A DNA stretch of 64,000 bases from Adenophora triphylla var. japonica (lineage: Eukaryota > Streptophyta > Magnoliopsida > Asterales > Campanulaceae): positions 1 to 64,000 of the forward strand of contig JAFEMH010002600.1 of the NCBI GenBank assembly GCA_022495995.1, read 5' to 3'. Below the pieces are notes generated by a model that was not told the origin of the DNA, did not search any database, and was given only the letters and a program-made list of their open reading frames with translations. This document shows, piece by piece, positions 22,775 through 33,560 of this stretch. A program made the translations under genes and the position numbers. Numbering within the stretch: position 1 is the stretch's first letter; every line of letters begins with the position of its first letter.

Positions 22775-24528
22775 TGTGATGAATGTTGCCATTCGCGGGA
22801 AAAATTCGATTTTTGCGTTTCTTTGAAAAACCAAATAAAACCGGAAAAACTGAGTCGCCACGCCATTTTAATTTTGAAGGGCCAAAACTTTGAAAAAAGC
22901 CCGAGATCATAGATTTAGGTTCGGAGGTCATGTTACGCGTCGGGAAGGACGTTAGTGTGCACCCGACGCGCCTCGTAAAACGAGTCTTCCAAGCTGAAAA
23001 TCATTTGTGAGTGTGTGTGTGTGTGTGTTTTGGCCAAAATAAGTTGAAACTCAGAAAAGTAAAAATTGGGATATCTTTTTAAGACTTTAAACTGATCCCA
23101 TGATTTTTTGGAAGATTTTTGGATTGAGATTTGGTACTCAAAAGACCTTTTGAAGTTGAGAGCCATTTCTGCCAGAATGAAAAAGGCAGTGGACCTTTGA
23201 TTTTAAAAGGGATTCAAGGGTCTTAAAACTTCATAATCTGGATAAACTCAGAGAATGAAAGTTGTTCTAGACACCTTAAATAAAGTTTGTGCGAAGGAAT
23301 TTTCCATTTTGGAGAAGATTTGAGGGGTCAAAACCTTCTGGAAACCTCAGATATGAGATCTGGATTCCCAGAAGCTGATGAACTAGCCTCTGAAAGAAAA
23401 TTTGAAAAGAGGAGTTTCACTCACCCAAAATATAAGATAAAAATATGTCTAGAAAGCTCTTGATGTTGGATACAAAAAGTATTTTGTAGTCAATACCAAA
23501 TTCCAAGTTCATCTGTGTCCAAAAATTAAGACCATGGACTGAGGTCTGAGAAAATTGCTACTGGACAGCAACTTCTCAAGAAAGAAAATATGATTTTAAG
23601 GGGGGTTTTGCATCCATGCTTGTCCCCATTTCCCTAGGTTTTGGTTAGTGATCACTAGACATTTTAGTGGTGAATCAACTATACCAAACCATCCTTGGGG
23701 TACATTAGGACTAAGCATTTTATTTGCTTGGGAAGGGGAATTTTATCCTTTGAAATCAAGATTTTATGCTTGAAAATGATTTTTAGGGTTTTGAAAATGA
23801 GTTTTCTTTGCAAGAAAGTAAGAAAGCTTAAAAATAATTTTGATCTTTGTAGAAGATCATCCATGGAGATGGTCTTCCATGGTGATCTTCTTAGATCTAG
23901 AGCAAGAAGATGAAAGAACTACATTTTGTAGTTTGAAGATGCATGCATGGTTGAGATTTAGGGTTAGGAAGAGGAGGGTTTACCAATCTTCCTTGTGTTC
24001 TTGAGTGTTTGGCTTGAGTGTATGAGTGTTTAGGGCTTTAATATGAGAGTGAGTGAATGAATATGAGTTGGGAAAGATTGGAGAGAAAAAGGTGACAATT
24101 CTTGAAGAATTCTCACTGTTTTCTCTCTATATTTCGCCAGAGGTTCGGTGCAATTGTGTTCTTCCTCCTTATTTTTGTGACTGGAGGGCTCAATTTATAG
24201 CCCTCTGAAATTGACAATCTCATCCGCGCGGGTCCAGTGCAGGGCGTAATCGTTCATTAAATGCGGCTTCAGCTTTGGACAAGAAGAATAATCTTTTTCA
24301 AAATTCAAATTAACAAATGCTTTTTGTTTCCAAACCATTGCCATTTTTGGTTTTCTTCTTTTGTTTTGCTTTTTGAGATTCTTTTTAAGGTTTAACCTTA
24401 AATAACAATGCCCATTTTACCCTCACTTTGTTAGAAATGTTAGGATAGTTAGGAATTGTTAGAAATGTTATAACTTTCGTTAATTTTCTAACGAAAATTC
24501 TAATCAAGCTCAAATTGGAGCACTTACA
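22775..24528 (-). repeat. 3' LTR of element C (1754 bp)
   Basis: Plus strand starts TGTGATGAATG and ends GGAGCACTTACA. Same termini and nearly the same sequence as 39183-40938. Confidence 0.93.
24192..24232 (-). promoter_or_regulatory. Promoter of the element C 3' LTR
   Basis: Minus-strand palindrome at 24232-24223 with one mismatch (TCCGCGCGGG on plus) and TATAAATT at 24199-24192. Could drive transcription out of the element into B. Confidence 0.5.
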
Positions 24529-25230
24529 GTAGCCCCTCGGCGACGGCGCTTTCGAAGGAAGCGGGGTCGTCGATAAGAGTAAGGCTCCATATTTGGCGGG
24601 ATGATCGAGTGATCGGGTGGCTGAACCTAGCGATAGGATACCTACGTATCCCGATTGGGAATCAAGCCGCCGTAGTTCGGGTCTTTGACCTGGAGATGAT
24701 GGCGTTTTAGGTGCCTCGAACCCGATGAGCGAGTTCTACGCTTGTTTGCCGGAAAGAAACTCTGCCGGGATAAGAGATGACCATCTTCGGTCTGATGGCT
24801 ATCCGCTCTGCTGGGGATAGGAATGACCATTTTCGGTCTCTGCTGGGGATGACTGCGATTTATCGCTTTCCTAGTGATAGCGTCTTAGGTGCCTCAAACC
24901 TTGAAGATGGCGTTTTAGGTGCCTCGAACCTTGATGATGATGGCTTTTTAGGCGCCTCGGACCTTGGAGATGGCATTTTAGGTGCCTCGAACCTTAATTT
25001 GAAATGACCTTTCGGTGGACTTCGTCACGTCTTAGAAGGAAAGGGTGACCGTTTTGGTCGAGGGGCTGGACCTAATGATAGGCTACCTACGTATCCCTAG
25101 TGGGAATCAAGCCCTTTCGTAGTTCGAGTACTACTCGAGATTCCGTTGGCTTTTGGGATTCCGTTAACTTTGCTGGGGATTTCGTTAGCCTTTGCTGGGA
25201 AAATCAGACGTATTCGTCTGGGGAATTGGT
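24529..25230 (-). other. 3' untranslated region of element C with short repeats
   Basis: Contains four to five roughly 30-33-bp repeats built on ttttaggtgcctcgaacctt (about 24700-24995) and the polypurine-like cgaggggctac immediately before the LTR. No gene seen. Confidence 0.6.
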
Positions 25231-25890
25231 CTTACGTTTGATTGCCGTTTTGATGAAAGATACGGGATCTCGTTATCTTCCTCGGGGCACTCGGTCTTAC
25301 GTTTGACTGCCGGGGAAGATTTTGATGAAAGATACGGGATCTCGTTATCTTTCTCGGGGCACTCGGTCTTACGTTTGATCGCCGGGAAGATTTTGATGAA
25401 AGATACGGAATCTCGTTATCTTTCTCGGGGCACTCGGTCTTAGGTTTGACTGCCGGGGAAGATTTTGATGAAAGATACGGGATCTCGTTATCTTTCTCGG
25501 GGCACTCGGTCTTACGTTTGACTGCCGGGGAAGATTTTGATGAAAGATACGGGATCTCGTTATCTTTCTCGGGGCACTCGGTCTTACGTTTGATCGCCGG
25601 GGTAATTTTGATGAAAGATACGGAATCTCGTTATCTTTCTCGTGGCACTCGGTCTTACGTTTGATCGCCGGAAGATTTTGATGAAAGATACGGGATCTCG
25701 TTATCTTTCTCGGGGCACTCGGTCTTACGTTTGACTGCCGGGGAAGATTTTGATGAAAGATACGGGATCTCGTTATCTTTCTCGGGGCACTCGGTCTTAC
25801 GTTTGACTGCCGGGGGTAATTTTGATGAAAGATACGGGATCTCGTTATCTTTCTCGGGGCACTCGGTCTTACGTTTGACTGCCGGGGGTA
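25231..25890. repeat. Tandem repeat array, about 72-bp unit, about 10 copies (element C)
   Basis: Unit starts (cttacgtttga) at 25231, 25296, 25368, 25439, 25511, 25583, 25654, 25724, 25796 and 25868, spaced 65-72 bp. Units differ by single bases and short indels. The same unit forms the much longer array of element B. Tandem arrays in the 3' non-coding part of Tat/Ogre elements are a known feature. Confidence 0.92.
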
Positions 25891-26010
25891 ATTTTCTTGG
25901 CAAGGGGCTGACTTTGGTTAACTTTGGTTAACTCTGTCAAGTTGGGGACTGAATTGCAGAGTCCTGAAATTTTAAGGGGCAAAAGGGTCATTTTGACCCT
26001 GACAATCCCA

Positions 26011-26049
26011 TCCGCGCGGGCAGGAATGGAAAGCCAGGGGTATTAATTA
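26011..26049 (+). promoter_or_regulatory. Promoter of the PMD cargo gene (element C)
   Basis: Palindrome variant TCCGCGCGGG at 26011-26020, then TATTAATTA at 26041-26049. Motif-to-TATA spacing (20 nt) is close to the LTR promoter, and the flanking bases (ggg-TATTAATTA-gggcc against gggc-TATAAATTG-agccc) look related. Confidence 0.55.
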
Positions 26050-26180
26050 GGGCCAACGCCCTTCTTCTTCCTCAGTCCAATTTTTGAATTGCCGAGAGAG
26101 AGGGAGACAGAAACGAGGAGAACAGCCATTTTCGGCCCTAGAAGCTTCAAAATTCGTCCGTTTTCTTCAATTTTTCAAGC

Positions 26181-27027
26181 AATGGAACACGGGGAAGGCG
26201 CTTTTCAAGGCCAAGGACGTGGTCCCATAGCGGAGAGGCGATTGGAGCTCGTCCGGATGAGGAGGCATTACAACCTCTCGCAATCGGTTACGGAGGAGCA
26301 TTATCCCGATGCTTGGCAACATTGGGCTTCGGATCCGCATCTCGAAACGGTATACTTCGAATCCTTTTGATCCTCTTGTCGATTTTTGTTTGAAATTGAA
26401 TTTTTGTAGAATTTTTTTTTTTTGAATTTCGACAATGATGATGTTCTTGGACTTGGATTTTAATTTTGATGTTATGCATGTTGTAATGAGTATATGGGTA
26501 ACTCAAAATGTGCATTTTGCTTGAGAAAGGAATTGGCATTTTTGCCATTTTTTTTTTTTTTGTATCTGAAAATTGCATGTGAAAATTCGAAAATTGTGAT
26601 ATATTGAATATTGATATTGATGATATGCAATGTTGCAATGAATTTGTGAGTGTCCCAAAATGTGCATTTTGCTTGGGAAAAGAATTGGCATTTTCGCCAC
26701 ATTTTTTTTTGAGATATTGTGAATTGTGATGATGCAATGCATGCATTTTGTTGGGCATTTTGCCAATGATGATGGTATGAATGTTTAAGATTTTTTTTTT
26801 TGAAAAGTGGGACGGATTTTTTATTTCCGTTGATTGAACGTATGCACGTGAGATTTTTTTTTTTAGATGATGTATGATATGCATGTATGCATTTTTTTTG
26901 AAAATGGGACGGAGTTTTTACTTCCGTCGACTCTTTGTATGAATGATGAATGGGATTTGCTGAAAATTGTCTTTTCTGTGAGAAAAATGGGGTTATGTCT
27001 ATTGCATGCTGTTATGCTGTCGAATTT

Positions 27028-27061
<34 letters not shown>

Positions 27062-29123
27062 GTAAATGCAAATGCAATCTTTTTGACATTTTCTCTCTCT
27101 CTTTTTTTTTTTACAGGGCGGACACCGTTTTGTGACGGAGCAGCTGAACAAAATGAAGACTCGAGGATCGGTGGAGTCTGTGATTGACTTGTGGGACCGG
27201 CTTCCGGATGCGGGCCGAGGAGCTTTGCCGAGTCCGAGACAGATTGTTGTCGAGACGGGGCTCTGGGAGTTCGTTGAGTGTTTGAGGGGACTGGTCAAGT
27301 TCCCTAAGAGCAAGGGCTTGATGTTCGCTCTAGCGCAGCATTGGTGGGATGCGACCCACACATTCCACTTCTTCTGGGGCGAGGCGACTGTTACGCCTTC
27401 TGACTATGCTGCGATCACGGGTCTGTCCTTTAATGGACGCAAAGATCGAGTGGAGAGATGGCTACAAAGTGACGCGGACCTCAGGATCTTCTTGGATTTT
27501 CCCCTATTCCCAAAAAGGGGATGGGGATGGAGTATGCCGTGGTCTACGGTAAGATTGTGGAGACCATCGCGAGTTACGAGGCTGGGGAGGATAGGTTTAG
27601 CGCCGAGCAGATTGCTAGGTCCTTCCTGTGGTTTGCCTTTTCGAGCACCCTCTTTGGGCATGCTGAGGGGACGGCAGTCTTTGCCTTGCTGAGGTCCTTG
27701 GAGGACATGGAGACGGTTGGAGATATTTCCTGGGGGGAGGCCGGGCCGGGCTGAGCCAGTATTTCGCTCTTGATAGATACAAATTCGAAGGCTGTGAGCT
27801 CCTTGTACTGCTTTGAGTTCGCTCTGGAGGTATAAGCTCTCTTTTTGCTTTCCCTCTCTCTTTTTTTTTGAGCACGCACTTTTCTTTTGCACTGGATTGA
27901 TTGAATTTTTACCTTTCGCAGGTATGGGCGTTGGAGTTTTTCCACGTCACGGTGTGGAGGCAGCCTGAGGCGTACGTCGGGGCGTATCCGGCCATGCGCT
28001 CCTGGTCCAAGCATGCCCGAGAGAAGATAAGCTCCAGGGGGCGTACGACTCTCAGATACGCGGACTGCGTTCCTTTGGTGAGGGCTGACACGGACGAGGG
28101 GATGATATTCTATCCCTGGGACCGCTTTGAGATGGCGCAGCTGAAGGGCGCTGAGATTTGGACCGTGCAGCGGAGGATTCTGAGGGGTCTGACCTGCGAT
28201 GTCTACTATCTGGGGGAGAGAGTGACACGTCAGCATGGCGTGAATTCGCCTTTGTTGACACCGATGGAGCCTCCTGCTGATATGATGCACCCGAGTGATC
28301 GGTCCGCGACCTGGGATGATTACCGAGCCGGCCAGCACTTCTCGAGATTCGTGGCGACCGAGCCCTATGCGACATTCGTCTTGAGGAGGTCCGAAGACGC
28401 CCTGTGTTCTTCATAGAGAGGGATTAGGGATCCCGAGATACCCTCGGACAAACTTCTCATACGTCCAGATGGGGTTAGATTGAGGGTGGAGATTCCCTGC
28501 CCCGAGCGGCTTCCGCGAGCTTTCCGGCCTCGTCCGGTATGAAGGTATGGCTTTTACGTTTCGCCTCTTCCTTTCTTTTCTTTCGCTTCATCGTCTTTAG
28601 CATCATTTCTTTTCTTGACGCTTTTGCTTTTGCGCAGTTCACGGAGGTGGTCGTCGAGAAGCTGACGAAGCAAGTGATCGGGGCTAAGAGATTTATACGG
28701 AGGATGGTTGCTTGCGGGGCACCTCAGGCCAGAGCGAGGCGACCACGGCCGGCACCTGTCCGACGGGAGGCCTCCCCTATTCCATCGGAGACTTCTTCTG
28801 AGACCCCTCTTTCTCCTCTCATTGATCCCCGTGCGGCACTGCCTTCGGATCACGTCATTCTCGGGGATCCGTACGGGCAGGGGCACGTCTGGCGGCATGG
28901 TGGGTCGTCCCCGTACGTTCAGGAGTCTGACGCCTTCACCTTTGGATTTGATTTCTTCAGGGATCTGGGTTTGCCCTATCAGAGTGTGCCGGTTGGTCCT
29001 GACGAGCCTCTCTCTGGAGACGAGGACGATTCTGAGCCTGAGATTTTCAGGGCTCCTGAGGAGGCGGGCCCGAGTCGCAAGAGGGGCCGGGGGGAGACAT
29101 CGGGCGCTGGAGACTCCGATTGA
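26181..29123 (+). pseudogene. PMD cargo gene of element C, four exons
   Basis: Exon 1 is 26181-26349 (start ATG, MEHGEGAFQGQGRGPIAER), exon 2 27117-27829, exon 3 27922-28544 and exon 4 28638-29123 (TGA). All introns are GT-AG, and exon 1 joins exon 2 in frame (ACG|GGC). Exon 2 carries the plant-mobile-domain core (DATHTFHFFWGEATVTPSDY, about 27347-27410). The C-terminus is acidic (SGDEDDSEPE) followed by SRKRGRG, a possible nuclear signal. Frame breaks: about 27480-27510, about 27745 and about 28400, plus a missing G before the exon 3 donor compared with B. It lies antisense to the polyprotein behind its own promoter. PMD domains also occur in host MAIN/MAIL silencing proteins; the role here is unknown. 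Confidence 0.8.
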
Positions 29124-29522
29124 TTTTTTTTTTTTTTTTGAGATTTAGATTTGTACAGATTATGCACATTTTTTTTTGGATGTAATAATTTAGGATTTTA
29201 TTTATGTTTGTTTGTTTTTTTTTTTTTTGCACATTCTCTTTTTTTTTTGGAATGTAATAATTTAGGATTTTATTGATGTTTGTTTGTTTTTTTTTTTATG
29301 CACACTCTTTTTTTTTGGAATGTAATAATTTAGGATTTTATTTTATGAATGCAATGCAGTATGAATGCAGTGTTGCATGAGCCTTGTTTTTTTTTTTGCA
29401 AGGGTGTTTGGTGTATGGACTGGTTTGGGGAGGTTTTTGCACAAGTTTCGAGCAACCGGACGGAATATTCCTTTTTGGCGTAGCGGCTTGGACTGCTGCA
29501 TTTTTTTGGGAAAGCAATCCCA
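29124..29522. other. Spacer between cargo genes of element C
   Basis: Three poly-T-separated copies of a roughly 70-bp block with gtaataatttaggatttta (about 29179, 29252, 29323). A carries two and B carries related copies at 42020-42140. No gene. Confidence 0.65.
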
Positions 29523-29532
29523 TCCGCGCGGA
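29523..29532. promoter_or_regulatory. Palindrome TCCGCGCGGA upstream of the DUF7745-like gene (element C)
   Basis: Exact palindrome 125 nt before the ATG at 29657, with tctttaatttt about 35 nt downstream, as in A and B. Confidence 0.55.
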
Positions 29533-29656
29533 TGGGGACCGCATCTCGACATTGTTCTTTAATTTTGGTTCGCACTGGTCTTGCTTTATTTCAAATTCAA
29601 ATATCCTCTTCAACCTCCGGTCAAACAGCCATTTTCGGGAGAAAGAGAGAAAAACC

Positions 29657-31237
29657 ATGGAAATGGCCAAAAATTCTCCAAAATTGTCCAAAGAAAGGCA
29701 AATGTTGTTCTTTGAAAAGTTCAAGGAGTGGTGTAGGGAGATTATGCACGGAGAAGATCATTCTTTGAAGAAAGGTACAAGATACGATGCTTGTGGTCTC
29801 TCAAAGAATTGGTTCCGGATTATGACCTCTTAAGAGCTTCTTCTTCGTTTTGGGATACTAGAAGGCATGTCTTTTGCCTTTCCTTCAACGAGATTGTTCC
29901 GACGGTGGAAGAATTTCGGGCCTTGCTTGGAGGTCCGGAGGTGGAAGAGATAGCGGTTCCCTTTGCCGGAGGGGCTTCTTTTGCTGACGGATTGTGCGTC
30001 CTCCTTCATCTTTCCCCGGAGGAAGCGCAAGGTATGATCCGCGGTCCCGATCATTTCGATATTTCCGGTCTTCCCGACAGATTTAGGGGCCTAGGTTTGG
30101 TGGATGATGCCTATTGGGATGCCTTTGCACTTTGTATGTTTGGCACCCTGTTCATGGTCTATTCCTTTGGGATCTGTCATCGATCTCTGCTGGATGTTGT
30201 CGTTCACTGTCGCACCGGCGAGAGATGTCGTTCCTTTGATTCTTGGGGAGACTTTTCATGCTCTCGGCCAGATTAGCTACCGGACGGCGGTACATGCACG
30301 GGGCAGCCCGTTCCTCTTGACCACATGGTCGATGGAGCGTTTGGGGGTTCTTCGGGAAACCTCGATATGATCGAGCCTTGGACTTTTGCCAGAGAGGTGT
30401 TGATGTAGATTTTGATGATCGGGGCTCGTGGGAGCGTTGGATGGCGGGTCGCCGGGCGAAGATATCGAATGGTTGGTGCCTCATTGGCGGGTGGAGACTC
30501 GCAGAGTGCTTCAGACGGGTCCCAGGTGGTTATGCTTAGGGGCTTTCTCGGTCCGGTTTCTACATTCCGGCTCGGGTCCCGAGACGGTTTGGCTTGGAGC
30601 GAGGTTCCTTTGGAGGGTTTTGATGATATAGCCACCGGGGGTGGTGGTTCCTGTTTTCATGGACGATCCCTCGGTGTTTCCATTTCTTTCCCGAGCATGG
30701 AGGTATGATGCCTTTCCTCCTCGGGTCATTCTCAAAGCGTCGAGACCGGTGTTCTTGACCACTTGGTACCTGGATTGGTACGAGGGTATGCAGGAGAGAC
30801 TCGAGATGGCTATTTTGAGGCGGCGTGAGGCCATTATGGGTGCGGAGGACTGACTGCTTTACGAGAGGAGGAGGGCCGAGGCGAGGGCCAATCCTCATGA
30901 CGGGAGCGGAGACGCCGCGGCGATTATGAAGCTTACGTCAAGAGACAGAGAGGAGGGCTCCTATGCTACCGCCTAGGTTACGGGGAGATGAGAGATGACG
31001 CTAGGGCTACTAAGGCCCACGACGGAGGCCTGGTTTGATAGACCCTGTTCCTATACCAGAGCTTGGTAGGAGGAACACCGACATTTTTCCCTGTTCGTAA
31101 AAGAAGACTCGAAGGGGAAGAAGAAGGGAGAGGCCGATGCGAGTGGCTTGGAGTGACTCGAGGTTTCCAAGTATCCCTTTCTTGCCATGACAGACACATT
31201 AGTTTGATTATGTATCTTAGCAGGTTGCCAGTTGTAG
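29657..31237 (+). pseudogene. DUF7745-like cargo gene of element C
   Basis: Start ATG in ccatgg. The N-terminus has a small difference from A (MEMAKNSPKLSKERQMLFFE). The core SFWDTRRHVFCLSFNEIVPT then EEFRALL is at about 29850-29930, and LGLVDDAYWDAFALCMFGTL at about 30090-30150. Frame breaks near 29780, 30190-30230, 30270, 30370 and 30640. Basic C-terminal tail near 31090-31140. Antisense to and converging on the polyprotein. Function unknown; the family is common in plant retroelements. Confidence 0.72.
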
Positions 31238-31713
31238 GAATGAATCGGGCTTAGACTCATCAAAGAGCTTTTAACTTGTAATGAATATTTGAATTGCTTT
31301 AGAGTTTTTCGAGACGCTTTCATGGTCGATCAATTGTATTGATGCCAAAGTATGGCTTTTATTTGTGCTTTAGACCGAACCGTTTCCTTGCCTACGTTCC
31401 CCTCATTTTGAGGAGCTCGGGTCTTCGTAGTTCAACTGGTGAACTCTTTTTTTTTTTTTTTTTTTGTTGTTTTTTTTTTTGGTGCAACCCCCGTTTTTTA
31501 CCTAGGCCGCCCTTTTCGGGTTTCTACCCTAGTTGGGTATTACTCTTTTAGCACTCTTTTTTTTTGTTTTTTCTTTTTTTTTGTCTTTTTTTTTTGGTGC
31601 AACCCTGTTTTTACCTAAGGCGCCCTTTTCGGGTTTCTAACCTAGTTGGGTATTACTCTTTTTAGCACTCTTTTTTTTTTTTTTGTTTTTGTTTTTTGTG
31701 TTGTTTTTTTTTT
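31238..31713. repeat. Convergent 3' region of element C with duplicated block
   Basis: The block cgcccttttcgggttt-cta-...-ttgggtattactc occurs twice (about 31500-31557 and 31612-31672), separated by T-rich sequence. A and B have one copy. It lies where the polyprotein and DUF7745-like transcripts converge. Confidence 0.65.
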
Positions 31714-33010
31714 TTATGCGTAGTATCTGCGCAGCTTGTCACCATTCACTGGGTGTACAAAGGGATTCCCGTCGAGGTCTCGCAAGTTGCATGGCTCCTC
31801 CGGAGAAGATCTTACGGGACGACATATGGCCCGACCCATACGGGCTCCCATTTGCCGAGAGGGTTGATACGGTGGGGGCTTTTCTTTTAGAACGAGATCA
31901 CCTTCTCGGATCTCCCGATGCTTTACTTTCTTGTCGAAGGCTCGGCCATTCTTCCTTGGTAGGCCGGATGTGTTCCATGGCCTTCAATCGGCGTTCGTCT
32001 AGTAGGGCCAATTCGTCATGGCAACTCGGGAGCCATTCGACCTCGTTGATCTGGCTTTCCGGCGGTATACGGAGCGAGGGTATTTCCGGCTCGATTGGGA
32101 GTACGGCTTCCATTCCGTATGTGAGGGCGAAAGGTGTTTCCCCGGTTGCCGTTCGGCCCGATGTTACGTAGCCCCAGAGTGCCAGTGTAACTTCTCGGGC
32201 CAATCTACGCCTTGGACGGCCATTTTCCGGATGATATTTTCCGAGTCTTGTTTCTTTGCTTGACGGCTCCGTTGGTTTGGGGCACAGTAGGGAGATGACT
32301 TGTGACGGGTTATTCGAATTCCGCGGCAGCTTTTCACATTCCCCTTCGAAGTGGGATCCATTATACGAGATGATTTCGGCCGGCAACCCGTATCGGCACA
32401 TGATGTTTTCTTTGATGAAGAGGGCGACTTTCTTTGAATTGAGGATTTTGTAGGACTTGGCTTCAACCCACTTGGTGAAATAATCCACGGCTACCGGGGA
32501 CGAACTTCGTGGCCGTTCTTGCTGATGGTGTGATTTTGCCTATGATGTCAATTCCCCAAGTGACGAAAGGCGAGGTTGTCATGCGGTATAACTCGTGAGG
32601 AGGCAAGTGATTAAGATTTGAGTATCGCCGACATTTGTCGCGACTTTTGACAAAGCTGGATGCGATCGGCTTCCATGGTGATCCAAAAATACCCCATTCT
32701 CGGTATGATTTGCATCGAGCTCGAGCATTCATGTGAGGGCCGCAGTACCACCATGTATTTCTTTCATGAGTTCGGTAGCCTCTTGTTTGCTGATACATCG
32801 CGGGAGGGGGCCTTGATAACGTTTTTGTATAACATGTTTCCCAAAAGAACATAATGGGAGGCGAGCCGCTTCGGGTGAGAGACTTTTTGCTTTGATTCCT
32901 TCTTTATATTCCCCATCTTCGTTTTTGAAAGAGGCCTCGCCATCCTTCGAGTGCTTGGTAAATGCGAGTGTACCGGGGATCATTGATCGGTTCGGCTTCC
33001 GCTTCAATTT
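31714..33010 (-). pseudogene. Integrase of element C
   Basis: The longest open part is 32488-31898, covering most of the core and the start of the C-terminal domain (DYFTKWVEAKSYKI, GMEAVLPIEPEIPSL, NEVEWLPSCHDELALLDE). The HHCC region is at about 32810-32610. The second catalytic Asp is replaced: 32361-32370 gives S-Y-N-G-S, the same as in B. Ends at the TAA at 31716-31714. Apart from that residue and an early frame break it is the best-preserved integrase among A, B and C. Confidence 0.82.
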
Positions 33011-33560
33011 CGAAGCAATAGGCGGGGTTTTCTCTTCTCCCGACTACGAATGGTTTAACGAGACTTTCCTTCGGGTATTTCGACAAGAGAGGCTAGTGTA
33101 GCCGGAGCATCTGCGAACTGTTTCGGTCTCTTGGCGAGTAATGAAAGCCGATTTCTTTGAATTGAGTTACTAACTCTTCCATGTAAGCATGATACTTACG
33201 CAAACCCGGATCCACGGTCTTCCATTTGTTAGAGACGATTGATGATGAGGGCGAGTCACCGTACACCTCCAATTCCTTGATATTTCTTTCAAGGGCGGCT
33301 TCCAACCCGGCTATGCAAGCTTCATATTCGACGGCGTTGTTGGTGACTTGAAGTTCGGCCTTGCTTGCTATGGGGGTGTGTTCGTCGGTAGGATCGACCG
33401 AAGCATTCCTATCCCGTTCCCCTTTTGTTTGACGCCCCGTCAAAGAAGAGTTGCAGCCGATTTTCTCCTTCTAGAGCGAAGATTCCATCATCGGGAAATT
33501 GAGGTTCGGAGTCCTCGGGACTCATCACTTGGGAAATCGGCCGGATGTTACGCCATTATG
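33011..33560 (-). pseudogene. Second (archaeal-type) RNase H domain of element C
   Basis: An open stretch of 116 codons (33443-33093) holds NNAVEYEACIAGLEAALERN, VYGDS and SNKWKTVDPGLRKYHAYMEE. The NNAAEYEA/GDS pattern supplies the acidic residues of this RNase H type. The linker CAG is ACG on the plus strand at 33547-33554, giving a stop. Confidence 0.8.

Noticed and set aside
24642..25931. Short repetitive ORFs across the 72-bp array (ERYGISLSFSGHSVLRL-type repeats)
   Set aside because: The unit length is often a multiple of three, so frames stay open by chance in both directions. No start context or conservation supports translation.
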